Source: Aliivibrio sp. S4MY1 (GTDB lineage: Bacteria; Pseudomonadota; Gammaproteobacteria; Enterobacterales; Vibrionaceae). Taken from it: 64,000 nucleotides of DNA. The notes beneath the pieces are model-generated. The model did not search any database. It was not told the DNA's origin and was given only the letters and a program-made list of their open reading frames with translations. Made by a program: the position numbers and the translations under genes. Every line of letters starts with the position of its first letter. Position 1 is the first letter of the stretch. The stretch lies in contig NZ_JARACP010000001.1 of the NCBI RefSeq assembly GCF_028765545.1, forward strand, positions 434,001 through 498,000, read 5' to 3'. Below, piece by piece: positions 40,090-49,228 of this stretch.

Positions 40090-40716
40090 GTGATTCGATT
40101 TTGTCTTCAATGTTTAAAAACAAAAAAAGCCTGCATTTGTAAATGGATAACCCCGATCTCTACTGAGATTGAACTCATCATACTACAGCATCCAACAGAA
40201 GCTAAGCGACCATTAGGGACAGCAAAGATCCTATCGCTAAGTTTGGCAAACTGTCGCACTTTTATTGGTGAGAATTTTACTGAGCATTCTGAATTAAACC
40301 AATTATTAAGCGATGATAATTATCAGCACCAAGTTATTTTTTTAGACAACACAAGTCAGGTGATTTCATCGGCATCGAATACATCAGAGAAAAAACAGCG
40401 TGTAATTTTATTGGATGGGACGTGGAAGAAGGCCTACAAAATGTGGCAGCTCTCGACGAATCTGCATTCATTACCCAAGGTGCATCTTGATACTAAGTTA
40501 TCGGGCAATTATCGTGTTCGTAAAGCGCCGAAAGATAATGCATTATCAACAGCAGAAGCGGGTTACCATGTACTCAGTCAATTAGATAATGAATCGACAG
40601 CATCAGAAACTGCTGATAAATTTGGTTCGATTCTAACGGCTTTTGACAACATGATAGAATTTCATATTAGCCAAATGCCGGAAGGGGTGTATCAAAAGAA
40701 CTACCGTTCAGAGTAG
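40090..40716 (+). CDS. tapT: tRNA-uridine aminocarboxypropyltransferase (DTW domain, TapT-like)
   Basis: 208 residues from GTG40090. N-terminal Cys cluster CLQCLKTKKACIC, then ILQHPTEAKRPLGTAKI and the DTW-type motif as LLDGTWKKAYKM, and LSTAEAGYHVL. DTW-domain enzymes transfer the 3-amino-3-carboxypropyl group from SAM to uridine (acp3U) in tRNA; E. coli TapT (YfiP) modifies position 47. The gene symbol is by family likeness; a paralogue with a different target position cannot be excluded. A terminator overlaps its 3' end. Confidence 0.85.
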   Translation: MIRFCLQCLKTKKACICKWITPISTEIELIILQHPTEAKRPLGTAKILSLSLANCRTFIGENFTEHSELNQLLSDDNYQHQVIFLDNTSQVISSASNTSEKKQRVILLDGTWKKAYKMWQLSTNLHSLPKVHLDTKLSGNYRVRKAPKDNALSTAEAGYHVLSQLDNESTASETADKFGSILTAFDNMIEFHISQMPEGVYQKNYRSE

Positions 40717-40726
40717 TTCTTTTATT
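40694..40726. terminator. Terminator at the tapT/dgt junction
   Basis: 11-bp stem AAAAGAACTAC/GTAGTTCTTTT (40694-40704 and 40713-40723) with T and A runs on both sides, overlapping the tapT stop; it suits both convergent genes. Confidence 0.7.
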
Positions 40727-40739
40727 GTTTGGTATTCGA

Positions 40740-42086
40740 TCAAATAGGAACAAAAAGCTGATTATATAAACGCTGAGCATAACCATCGGTCATGCCGGCA
40801 ATATAGTCAGCAATCACTCGATGCGCATTACCACCTGACATCATTGCTTCTTGCCATTCTCGTTTATCATTTTCAGGCAATAAACGTTCAGGATCAGAAT
40901 TTAACGCCTCAAAGATTTCCATCACAATTTGTTGTCCTTTGTATTCGATGCGCTGCATTTCTGAATTATGGATCACATATTGACCAACAAACTTTTTTAG
41001 CACTTCTAAAGCATAGCTCATGGATGGGCTTAAATAAGCATTCCAACGCAGTAATTCTGAACTGAACTCAGGCTCTTCTTCAAACGTTGTTTTCTTGATA
41101 GTAATAGAGGTTAATAATGCATTTACAATACTACCAATCCCATCTTTACGTTGATATTGAAGACCTGAAAACAGCTTGTCACTGATGGTTTCAATATTAG
41201 CTTCAAACCATTCATCACCACACTCGGCAAGTTTACTTGCTACAGATTCTTGCCATTGGTTACGAGTGACAATCCCCATCACTATTGCATCTTCTAAGTC
41301 ATGAACTCCATAAGCAATATCATCAGCCAGTTCCATGATTGAGCAATCAATGGATTTAAAGCGTGTTTTTCTATGGCTATTATCGCCTTCTTTTTGGAAC
41401 CGAAGCGTAGATAGCAGGGCTTTATCGTGATCAGATAGTGGGGTCAAAACCCAATTTAGGATCTGTTCATCATCACGGTAAATTCCTTTCGGTGGATGCC
41501 ATTCAATGGATTTTAAGTGACGTAAGTTAGTGACAGGTTCAGGGTGGAAGCTAGAATGAACTTGGTCTAAAAATGCAGGGTATTTAAGAACACCAAGTAG
41601 AGTTCTTCTTGCTAAGTTCATACCGAAATGTTCAGTATAAGGTTCTAACTTACTTAAAATCCGTAACGTCTGCCCGTTACCTTCAAACCCACCATGATCA
41701 CGCATCATATAGTTAAGCGCAATCTCACCGCCGTGGCCAAAAGGAGGGTGACCAATATCATGAGCTAAACAGATACTTTCCATTAAACTGGTAGAGGTTA
41801 ATAGGTTACGGAACTCGGGCTGCCTTAATTTAAGTTGTGCAACTACACCAGTGCCAATTTGTGAGACCTCCAAAGAGTGTGTTAAGCGCGTGCGATAAAA
41901 ATCATTGGCACTGCCTGGGCCGTGAACTTGAGTTTTTGCTTGTAGACGACGAAAAGCAGCAGAATGGAGAATACGAGCACGATCTCGTTGAAAAACGCTG
42001 CGCTGATCATTACGACGTAACTTTTGTTCGTTACTTATGCGATCTTCCCATTGTGGGGATAGAGTAATATTGGTTGGTTTATTCAT
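40740..42086 (-). CDS. dgt: dGTPase family dNTP triphosphohydrolase
   Basis: 448 residues from ATG42086 ([15 protein letters not shown]); a GTG 15 bases upstream is less likely. HD-domain hydrolase: His in [12 protein letters not shown], His-Asp in [14 protein letters not shown] and a distal Asp in [16 protein letters not shown]. It releases tripolyphosphate from dNTPs; the family affects dNTP pools and some members restrict phages. Divergent from an aldehyde dehydrogenase. Some Vibrio members are annotated only as dGTPase-like, so substrate preference is open. Confidence 0.9.
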   Translation of the reverse strand: MNKPTNITLSPQWEDRISNEQKLRRNDQRSVFQRDRARILHSAAFRRLQAKTQVHGPGSANDFYRTRLTHSLEVSQIGTGVVAQLKLRQPEFRNLLTSTSLMESICLAHDIGHPPFGHGGEIALNYMMRDHGGFEGNGQTLRILSKLEPYTEHFGMNLARRTLLGVLKYPAFLDQVHSSFHPEPVTNLRHLKSIEWHPPKGIYRDDEQILNWVLTPLSDHDKALLSTLRFQKEGDNSHRKTRFKSIDCSIMELADDIAYGVHDLEDAIVMGIVTRNQWQESVASKLAECGDEWFEANIETISDKLFSGLQYQRKDGIGSIVNALLTSITIKKTTFEEEPEFSSELLRWNAYLSPSMSYALEVLKKFVGQYVIHNSEMQRIEYKGQQIVMEIFEALNSDPERLLPENDKREWQEAMMSGGNAHRVIADYIAGMTDGYAQRLYNQLFVPI

Positions 42087-42256
42087 TATTATTGTTCTCA
42101 CAGTTATTACTATCTCTATATCATTACAGCCTTGTTACAAAAAGATCAATGAGTTATTTAAAAAAGAGAAGAACAACACAAGCTTAAATTAGAATGATTT
42201 CGCTAATTAAGTAGCATTGTTATAATGGTTTTTTAGCCAAGGAATGGACTTAGATC

Positions 42257-43654
42257 ATGAGCAGTGTCGTTAATTTATCGTATGAATTTGAGCAGCTTCA
42301 ACAGGCATATCAAGCGTCGCCTTACCCTGAAAAAGAAGATAGGCTATCGCTACTTATCAAATTAAAAGCGGCGCTTTTAGCTGAAAAAGACGCTTTAGTA
42401 TCAGCACTTGAACAAGATTATGGATTTAGAAGTCATTTTGATTCAAGTATTTGTGATTTGATGCCTTCCATTCAACACATCAATTATACGCTTAAGCGTT
42501 TGCCTAAATGGCTTAAAGTTAAAAAGCGTCATGCAGGCTTACTACTTTCTCCTTCAAAGGTGTCGGTGTGTTATCAGCCGCTTGGTATTGTTGGCGTTAT
42601 TGTTCCTTGGAATTTCCCTATCTATTTGAGTATTGCGCCAATAGTAACGGCTATCGCTGCGGGCAACCGCGTCATGGTCAAGCTAAGTGAATACACACCA
42701 CAAACAAATCAAGTACTTCGCCGTGTGTTTGCCGAACTCTCTCAACACGTTTGTATTATTGAAGGAGAGGGGGATGTCGCGGCAGAGTTCTCACAATTGC
42801 CTTTTAACCATCTATTATTCACTGGCTCAACTCAAGTCGGTAAGCTAGTCGCCAGTGCTGCGGCTAAAAATCTGACACCAGTGACTCTTGAACTAGGTGG
42901 GAAATCACCAGTGATCATCGCAGAAGATGCCGATTTAACTTCAGCGATAGATGCGATTATGCTTGGCAAGTCGATGAATGCAGGCCAAATTTGCGTTGCG
43001 CCTGATTATGTCTTTGTTCCTAAAAATAAAGTGGATGACTTTATCTCGCTTTATTCTCGTCGATTTTTACAAGCTTTTCCTGAGAAAAAGGGACGACGAG
43101 AATACAGCCATATCATTAACCAAGCTCAATATAATCGCCTAAATAACTACCTTGAAGATGCCCAAGAGAAGGGAGCTATAATTACGGCGATTGGTGATGT
43201 TGAGAAAATAGACGGGCGTTCATTTTTACCTCGTTTACTAACGAACGTAACTGACGACATGCAAGTGATGAAAGAGGAGATTTTTGGGCCGATATTGCCA
43301 ATTATGGGTTATGACAAAATCGAAGAACCCTTGAATTATATTCAGGCGCGTCCGCGCCCATTAGCATTATATGTGATGTCATTAGATAAACAGCTGGTTA
43401 AAGACATTAGTCAGAAAACACACAGTGGTGGCTTAGCCGTTAATGACACTATGATGCATGTGGCTGCTGATGATGCTCCTTTTGGAGGCATTGGTGATTC
43501 AGGCGTAGGGAGTTACCATGGCATTGAAGGCTTTCAAACCTTCTCTCACGCTAAAACCATATTGAATACACCAAATTGGTTACCAAGAGCAAGGTTGCTG
43601 TTAAAACACAAAAAATGGATGCTAAAAATCTTAAGTCGTAAATTTATGAGCTAA
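42257..43654 (+). CDS. NAD(P)-dependent aldehyde dehydrogenase (coniferyl-aldehyde type)
   Basis: 465 residues, aldehyde dehydrogenase superfamily. Oxyanion Asn in VPWNFPIYLS, cofactor strand FTGSTQVGK, general base Glu in LELGGKSPV and nucleophilic Cys in NAGQICVAPDYV. The shortness and AGQICVAPDYV block fit the class 3/coniferyl-aldehyde group. The C-terminus is basic and hydrophobic (RARLLLKHKKWMLK), suggesting peripheral membrane attachment as in fatty aldehyde dehydrogenases. Physiological substrate unknown; oxidation of aliphatic aldehydes is likely. Confidence 0.88.
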   Translation: MSSVVNLSYEFEQLQQAYQASPYPEKEDRLSLLIKLKAALLAEKDALVSALEQDYGFRSHFDSSICDLMPSIQHINYTLKRLPKWLKVKKRHAGLLLSPSKVSVCYQPLGIVGVIVPWNFPIYLSIAPIVTAIAAGNRVMVKLSEYTPQTNQVLRRVFAELSQHVCIIEGEGDVAAEFSQLPFNHLLFTGSTQVGKLVASAAAKNLTPVTLELGGKSPVIIAEDADLTSAIDAIMLGKSMNAGQICVAPDYVFVPKNKVDDFISLYSRRFLQAFPEKKGRREYSHIINQAQYNRLNNYLEDAQEKGAIITAIGDVEKIDGRSFLPRLLTNVTDDMQVMKEEIFGPILPIMGYDKIEEPLNYIQARPRPLALYVMSLDKQLVKDISQKTHSGGLAVNDTMMHVAADDAPFGGIGDSGVGSYHGIEGFQTFSHAKTILNTPNWLPRARLLLKHKKWMLKILSRKFMS

Positions 43655-43746
43655 TAAGCCCTGTTTATAGGGGTTTGTTAGGGGTTAACGGTTGGCAAAT
43701 GAGGGGAACAGTCGTATGATTTGTTTCCCTTTTTTCAATGTGAATA

Positions 43747-44640
43747 ATGACCTTTATGTCTCAGCATCAACCTGTCCAAGGTGCGTCTTGGATGTTAACT
43801 GCAGGCCTTGCCTTTGCGATAGTTAACAGTATTGCTCAATACGTCAGTATGAACTTTGGCTTACCATCAACCATGGTAGCACTGGTTCAATACGCGATAG
43901 CACTTGTTGTTATTTTGCCGTATTTACGCACATTAGGGCTTCGTAATTCACTTCGTACTGAGCATTTTGGTATGCATGCGCTGCGTGTATTCTTGTCGGT
44001 AATTGGTATTCAACTGTGGTTGTGGGCATTAGCTTACCCAGTTCCGATTTGGCAAGGCATCGCCCTTTTAATGACCTCTCCTTTATTTGCGACTATTGGC
44101 TCAGGCTTATTCTTAAAAGAGAAAGTCGGTGCGGCTCGTTGGTGTGCAACATTAGCTGGTTTTGTTGGGGCGATGATTATTCTTGAGCCATGGGCAGATA
44201 GCTTTACATGGGCAACGCTATTACCTGTTGGCGCAGCTTTCTTCTGGGCTTGTTATTCGTTAATGGTTAAGAAGATGTCGTCAAACGACTCACCATCGAC
44301 GATGGTGGTGTATCTTTTGGTTCTTATTACCCCATTTAATATCTTACTGGCGTTACCCGATTGGCAAACACCAAGTGGTATGAACGTATGGCTATTGTTG
44401 TTTGGTGCAGGGGTAATGACAGCATTAGCTCAGTGGGCTATCGTAAAAGCTTATGCTGTTGCTGATGCGTCGTTTGTACAGCCGTTTGATCACGCTAAAT
44501 TGCCATTAAATGTGTTAGCCGGGTGGGTAGTATTTGGCTGGGCACCTCCAGGACGCTTATGGTTAGGTGCGGCAATAATCATAGCTTCTGTTGCTTTCAT
44601 TACTCAATGGGAGCGTAGAAAGAAGCCTGTGATTAAGTGA
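43747..44640 (+). CDS. EamA/DMT-family transporter
   Basis: 297 residues with ten hydrophobic segments arranged as two EamA repeats of five; the second starts near WATLLPVGAAFFWACYSLM. Inner-membrane exporters of this drug/metabolite superfamily carry small metabolites such as amino acids or nucleosides. ATG43747 lacks a good ribosome site, and ATG43756 (MSQHQPV) is an alternative. A terminator shared with yqhD follows. Confidence 0.86.
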   Translation: MTFMSQHQPVQGASWMLTAGLAFAIVNSIAQYVSMNFGLPSTMVALVQYAIALVVILPYLRTLGLRNSLRTEHFGMHALRVFLSVIGIQLWLWALAYPVPIWQGIALLMTSPLFATIGSGLFLKEKVGAARWCATLAGFVGAMIILEPWADSFTWATLLPVGAAFFWACYSLMVKKMSSNDSPSTMVVYLLVLITPFNILLALPDWQTPSGMNVWLLLFGAGVMTALAQWAIVKAYAVADASFVQPFDHAKLPLNVLAGWVVFGWAPPGRLWLGAAIIIASVAFITQWERRKKPVIK

Positions 44641-44671
44641 TCTATTCATTATTTTAATCCATTAGAATAAG

Positions 44672-44716
44672 AAAAGCCGATTTAGCATTACAGTGTGCTA
44701 AATCGGCTTTTTATTT
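44672..44716. terminator. Bidirectional terminator (EamA / yqhD)
   Basis: Perfect 16-bp stem AAAAGCCGATTTAGCA / TGCTAAATCGGCTTTT (44672-44687 and 44696-44711), loop of 8 bases. Confidence 0.92.
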
Positions 44717-44743
44717 TGTATCTAGAACGATGGAGATGCGATA

Positions 44744-45892
44744 TTACTTCACTGCGTCTTCTAGAATTTCACGTGACACTTCAAGGGTAATCGCTTGATG
44801 TTCACCTAAGGCTACCATTCCGTGAGCTTCAAGTTGCTTGATGATGGCATCAATCGCTGTTGCTTTATCATCGCCATGTTCCGTTAACTCTGTTGGCGAG
44901 TTTAAGCTATGGTAGAAGGTTTCGATTTCAACAATAGTGCGCTCTGCTAAATCATCTGACATATCTAAACCAAATACGTTTTTACCCATTTGCTCTAGTT
45001 TAGCGCGTTTTGCTTCGATTTGGTTACGAAGTAAAGATGGCTGAATGATAGATAAAGAACGAGCGTGATCAACATGATAAAGCGCAGTCAGTTCGTGACC
45101 AATCATGTGCGTAGCCCAATCATGAGGAACACCAGTACCAATCAGGCCGTTTAAAGCTTGGTTAGCCGTCCACATTAGGTTTGAGCGCCATTCATTGTTG
45201 TCACGGTTGTCGTATTGAGCACCAAGCGTTAGTAAATTACGTAACAGTGTTTCTGCGTAGCCATCTTGAACCATTGCACCTGTTGGCATTGTTAAGTATT
45301 GCTCACAGGTATGAACCCAAGCATCGACTAGACCATTAATCAGTTGGCGCTCAGGTAATGTTTTCATTGAATCAGGATCAAGAACCGCAAATTTAGGTTG
45401 TACTGCTGCCGCCATGAAAGGCAGTTTAGTTTGTGTCGATTTTTGAGTGATTACTGCACCAGAGTTAGATTCAGAGCCTGTTGCTGGCAGTGTTAAAATT
45501 GCGCCCAGTGGCACAGCTTCTGTCACGGTATGCTGACCAATTAGGATATCCCAACCATTACCGTCATATTTCGCTGCAGCAGCAACGTACTTAGAACCAT
45601 CAATAACTGAACCACCACCAACAGCAAGAATATAATCTACGTTTTCTGCTTTAACGATAGCAACCGCTTTGTCTAGTGTCTCAACTGTTGGGTTTGGCTC
45701 AACGCCTGAAAACTCGATCCAAGAATGGTTAGCCAGTGCTGTAACAACTTGGTCATAAACCCCATTTGTTTTAATTGAACCACCGCCATAAATGACTAAT
45801 ACTTTTTGGTCTTGTGGGATTGATGTAGCAATTGCCGCGATTTGACCTTGGCCAAAATGAATTTGTGTCGGGTTAACGTAAGAGAATTTCAT
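44744..45892 (-). CDS. yqhD: NADPH-dependent aldehyde reductase YqhD
   Basis: 382 residues, iron-containing (group III) alcohol dehydrogenase. GGGSVIDGSKY is the NADP-binding region, LPATGSESNSGAV and the metal ligands are in VDAWVHTCEQY (Asp and His), MIGHELTALYHVDHA (two His). It reduces short-chain and peroxidation-derived aldehydes. Divergent from an AraC regulator as in E. coli yqhD/yqhC, which supports the name. Confidence 0.92.
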   Translation of the reverse strand: MKFSYVNPTQIHFGQGQIAAIATSIPQDQKVLVIYGGGSIKTNGVYDQVVTALANHSWIEFSGVEPNPTVETLDKAVAIVKAENVDYILAVGGGSVIDGSKYVAAAAKYDGNGWDILIGQHTVTEAVPLGAILTLPATGSESNSGAVITQKSTQTKLPFMAAAVQPKFAVLDPDSMKTLPERQLINGLVDAWVHTCEQYLTMPTGAMVQDGYAETLLRNLLTLGAQYDNRDNNEWRSNLMWTANQALNGLIGTGVPHDWATHMIGHELTALYHVDHARSLSIIQPSLLRNQIEAKRAKLEQMGKNVFGLDMSDDLAERTIVEIETFYHSLNSPTELTEHGDDKATAIDAIIKQLEAHGMVALGEHQAITLEVSREILEDAVK

Positions 45893-46084
45893 TGCTGTAC
45901 CTCATTTCTTCCAAAAGGTGATGTTCTATTTTCTAGAACTTATCATTTCAATAAGTGCATATTAGTATTCAATTGTGACATTAGAAAGGTGGATTTCTGC
46001 TTTTTTATTGCCTATTTCTACAATTGCATGTATTTTCAAAAAATAAAGTAATAGATGTGATCTTGATTAGATAAAGGAAATAGG

Positions 46085-46969
46085 ATGAGCTCTCTTGGTG
46101 AATTAATGCAAAGCTATGCTGATCATTATGGTTTTAATGATCTTGAAGGGATTAGAGAGACGGCTATTCCTGGTGTATGGTTTTATCGCAGCAGTAAAGG
46201 TAACCAGCGTCAGCCTTTTGTTTATCAATCAGGCATCATAGTGATGGGAAAAGGCCATAAACACATACATATTGGCAATCAGCCTGTCAGTTATGGACCT
46301 GATGATTATCTGGTTGTTGGTGTACCTATGCCATTAGAGTGTGAAGCATTTCCTGAAAATGGAGAGCCGCTATTAGGGTTAAGTATTGATGTTGATTCGT
46401 CGTTGCTTCATCGCTTAGTTAATGAATTAGAAGAGGCTGATTTTCAGCCAAGTAAACAGTCGCAGCAAGATGGTTTTGGTTTAACGTCAGTTAAAATGGC
46501 AGACGAGATGCTTGAAAGCTGTAAACGATTAATGATTGCATTGCATTCTGAATTAGATACAAAAATGCTAGGCGAGTCATTACTTACAGAAATTGTGTAT
46601 CGAGCACTTACAGGTCCTGAAGGGCACGTTTTATTTAATTTGGCTCATCATGACAGCCAATATGCACGAGTTGCTAAAGCGATGAATAAGATGCATCAAT
46701 CTTATGCGGATGGATTAACCGTGCAACATTTAGCGGAAGAGGCGAACATGAGTGTTTCTGCCTTTCATTCTGCTTTTCGTAAAGTAACATTTGAATCCCC
46801 ATTGCAGTATTTAAAAAAAGTACGCTTGAATAAAGCCAAAGAATTAATTCAACTAGAAGGGCGACGAGTAACTGATGCCGCGCATTTAGTTGGATATACC
46901 AGTACTTCACAATTTAGTCGCGAGTTTAAGCGTCATTTTAATATGACGCCTAAGGGCAGTATTGCGTAA
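46085..46969 (+). CDS. yqhC: AraC-family regulator YqhC-like
   Basis: 294 residues. N-terminal AraC-type ligand domain (about 20-165, VYQSGIIVMGKGHKHIHIG), and C-terminal double helix-turn-helix (about 195-290, LTVQHLAEEANMSVSAFHSAFR and TDAAHLVGYTSTSQFSREFKR). Divergent from yqhD across 192 bases, which probably holds its operator. E. coli YqhC activates yqhD under aldehyde stress; the same control here is inference. AGGATG start context. Confidence 0.88.
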   Translation: MSSLGELMQSYADHYGFNDLEGIRETAIPGVWFYRSSKGNQRQPFVYQSGIIVMGKGHKHIHIGNQPVSYGPDDYLVVGVPMPLECEAFPENGEPLLGLSIDVDSSLLHRLVNELEEADFQPSKQSQQDGFGLTSVKMADEMLESCKRLMIALHSELDTKMLGESLLTEIVYRALTGPEGHVLFNLAHHDSQYARVAKAMNKMHQSYADGLTVQHLAEEANMSVSAFHSAFRKVTFESPLQYLKKVRLNKAKELIQLEGRRVTDAAHLVGYTSTSQFSREFKRHFNMTPKGSIA

Positions 46970-47017
46970 TAATTATTACCAAAGAATAGAGTAAATTTAG
47001 ATATATCGGAGCTTTTA

Positions 47018-47551
47018 ATGTCAAACAGTGTATTTATAGCAACAAGTTTAGATGGTTATATTGCTGATAAAAATGGAGGCCTTGATTGGTTACATGCGAT
47101 TCCAAACCCAGAACAAGATTCGATGGGGTTTGTTGAACATTTTGATCGTATTGATGCCATGGTCATGGGGCGTAACACGCTTGATATGGTATTAAGTTTT
47201 GGTGTTGATTGGCCGTATTCCAAACCCGTTTTTGTTCTGAGTAATACCATGACATCAGTACCTGAAGGGTATGAAGATAAAGTCTTTTTAGTTAAGGGTG
47301 AGTTAAAAGAAGTTCTTAACGATATTCATGCGAAAGGTTTTAAAGATCTGTATATCGATGGTGGTGTAACGATCCAAAATTTCTTAAAAGAAGATTTGAT
47401 TGATGAGCTTATTATTACCACTATTCCTGTACTTTTAGGTGGAGGCTCACCATTATTTGGTGATTTAGAGCAGCCGCTAAACTTTAAGTTTGTGAAGAGC
47501 GAAATCTTCCTTGGTGCGATTGTTCAGAACCATTTTGTGCGTGAGCGTTAG
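47018..47551 (+). CDS. Dihydrofolate reductase / RibD C-terminal domain family protein
   Basis: 177 residues with the RibD_C/DHFR-like fold: ATSLDGYIADKNGGLDWL at the N-terminus, MVMGRNTLDMVL, and the strand LYIDGGVTIQNFL near the cofactor site. It is probably an NADPH-dependent reductase of unknown substrate (YwjB/YyaP-type). It starts 49 bases after yqhC on the same strand, with a GGAGC ribosome site; possibly in the same transcript. A terminator follows. Confidence 0.85.
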   Translation: MSNSVFIATSLDGYIADKNGGLDWLHAIPNPEQDSMGFVEHFDRIDAMVMGRNTLDMVLSFGVDWPYSKPVFVLSNTMTSVPEGYEDKVFLVKGELKEVLNDIHAKGFKDLYIDGGVTIQNFLKEDLIDELIITTIPVLLGGGSPLFGDLEQPLNFKFVKSEIFLGAIVQNHFVRER

Positions 47552-47579
47552 TCATTAAAATTTAGTGCTACGAATAGTA

Positions 47580-47612
47580 AAAAGCCTGCAAGTGAAGTGA
47601 GCAGGCTTTTGA
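47580..47612. terminator. Terminator after the DHFR-like gene (also for alaA)
   Basis: 10-bp stem AAAAGCCTGC (47580-47589) / GCAGGCTTTT (47601-47610), flanked by A and T runs; sits between convergent genes. Confidence 0.85.
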
Positions 47613-47631
47613 ATTTTTATAACCAGAAAGA

Positions 47632-48846
47632 CTATTGTTTGTAAGTATGCAAGAAGCGCTCTAGGCGACCAATCGCGGTTTCTAGATCATCAACTCGTGG
47701 TAATGTCACGATACGGAAGTGATCAGGCGTTGGCCAGTTAAAGCCTGTACCTTGAACAAGTAGAACCTTCTCTTTGATTAAGAAATCCAGCACAAACTTC
47801 TGATCATCTTTAATCTTGTACATCTTAGGATCAAGTTTAGGGAACAGGTACATCGCGCCTTTTGGTTTCACGCAGCTTACACCTGGGATCTGAGTGATCA
47901 AATCATACGCTTTATCACGTTGCTCTAATAAACGGCCACCCGGAAGCAGAAGTTCATTAATGCTTTGGTAACCACCTAGTGCCGTTTGAATTGCATGTTG
48001 CATAGGTACGTTTGCACATAAACGCATTGAAGCAAGCATATCTAGGCCTGCGATATAACCTTGAGCGTGATCTTTTGGACCGTTTAAGAACATCCAACCA
48101 CCACGGAAACCACATACACGATACGCTTTAGATAGGCCGTTGAATGTTACCGTTAAAATATCAGGCGCTAATGTTGCCAATGTAGTATGAACCGCACCGT
48201 CATAAAGTACTTTGTCATAAATTTCATCAGCAAAAATGATTAGGTTGTTTTGACGTGCAATTTCGACAACTTGTAATAAGAAATCACGACTGTATACCGC
48301 ACCAGTTGGGTTATTCGGGTTAATTAACACGATGCCTTTTGTGTTTGGTGTGATTTTCTTTTTAATGTCGTCTAGATCTGGATACCAATCTGCCCCTTCA
48401 TCACAGATGTAATGCACAGGTTTACCACCTGAAAGTGACACTGCAGCCGTCCATAATGGGTAATCAGGAGCAGGAACTAGCATTTCATCGCCATTATTTA
48501 ATAGCGCTTGCATTGCCATTACGATTAACTCAGATGCGCCATTACCGATGTAAACATCTTCTACATCTAAATCTAATAAACCACGACGTTGATAATGTTG
48601 AACCACTGCTTTACGAGCAGAGTAGATACCCTTTGAGTCACAGTAACCTTGCGACGTTGGTAGGTTTTTAATCACATCAACTAGGATTTCATCAGGGGCG
48701 TCAAAACCAAATGGGGCGGGATTCCCAATGTTTAATTTAAGAATCTTGTGGCCTTCCTCTTCCATTCTTTTAGCATGTTTAAGAACTGGACCACGGATGT
48801 CGTAGCATACACTGCTAAGTTTTGATGACATTCCAATATTTTGCAT
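47632..48846 (-). CDS. alaA: Glutamate-pyruvate aminotransferase AlaA
   Basis: 404 residues, close to E. coli AlaA (405). PLP fold type I: LNIGNPAPFGFDAPDEIL, YCDSKGIYSARKA, INPNNPTGAVYS, DEIYDKVLYD and PLP-binding Lys in TFNGLSKAYRVCGFR (about residue 240). Makes alanine from pyruvate and glutamate. Initiation may be at ATG48846 or five codons later (SSKLSS). Monocistronic, divergent from the men operon. Confidence 0.95.
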   Translation of the reverse strand: MQNIGMSSKLSSVCYDIRGPVLKHAKRMEEEGHKILKLNIGNPAPFGFDAPDEILVDVIKNLPTSQGYCDSKGIYSARKAVVQHYQRRGLLDLDVEDVYIGNGASELIVMAMQALLNNGDEMLVPAPDYPLWTAAVSLSGGKPVHYICDEGADWYPDLDDIKKKITPNTKGIVLINPNNPTGAVYSRDFLLQVVEIARQNNLIIFADEIYDKVLYDGAVHTTLATLAPDILTVTFNGLSKAYRVCGFRGGWMFLNGPKDHAQGYIAGLDMLASMRLCANVPMQHAIQTALGGYQSINELLLPGGRLLEQRDKAYDLITQIPGVSCVKPKGAMYLFPKLDPKMYKIKDDQKFVLDFLIKEKVLLVQGTGFNWPTPDHFRIVTLPRVDDLETAIGRLERFLHTYKQ

Positions 48847-49228
48847 GGTGAAACCCTGATGAAAAAAATACGTTATAGGTTCAAATTACACTATTTCTAT
48901 AGGAGTGAGAAACAATTTTTAGAAAATAATCACGCCAAATTTGTGTCTGCAATATTTCCTACTGGGATTAGACGTATTCTCTTTTCTTATGGCTTTTGTG
49001 AGTGTTGATTAATATGTGGGCAATAAAGGGAATTTTACATTGTTTTAGATTTACATAAATCAACAAAATTTGATAAGAGTTTTATTTTTTATACATACAA
49101 TTGATGTGAATTATTTTTTATTTTCAAACCTTTTGCTAGAATCACTGGTTCATACAAGGAAATAGCAAGCAATTCCGCTTGTGCAATACGGTTGCCATGA
49201 TGGCTGAAAACGATCAAGAGAGGTTAAT
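48847..49228 (+). promoter_or_regulatory. 382-base intergenic region alaA / menF with candidate men promoter
   Basis: No open gene seen. AT-rich in the middle. An extended -10 element TGCTAGAAT (49134-49142) lies about 87 bases before the menF TTG and would drive the men operon; the -35 side is only a T-run. The remaining upstream part would contain the alaA promoter, not located. Confidence 0.4.
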
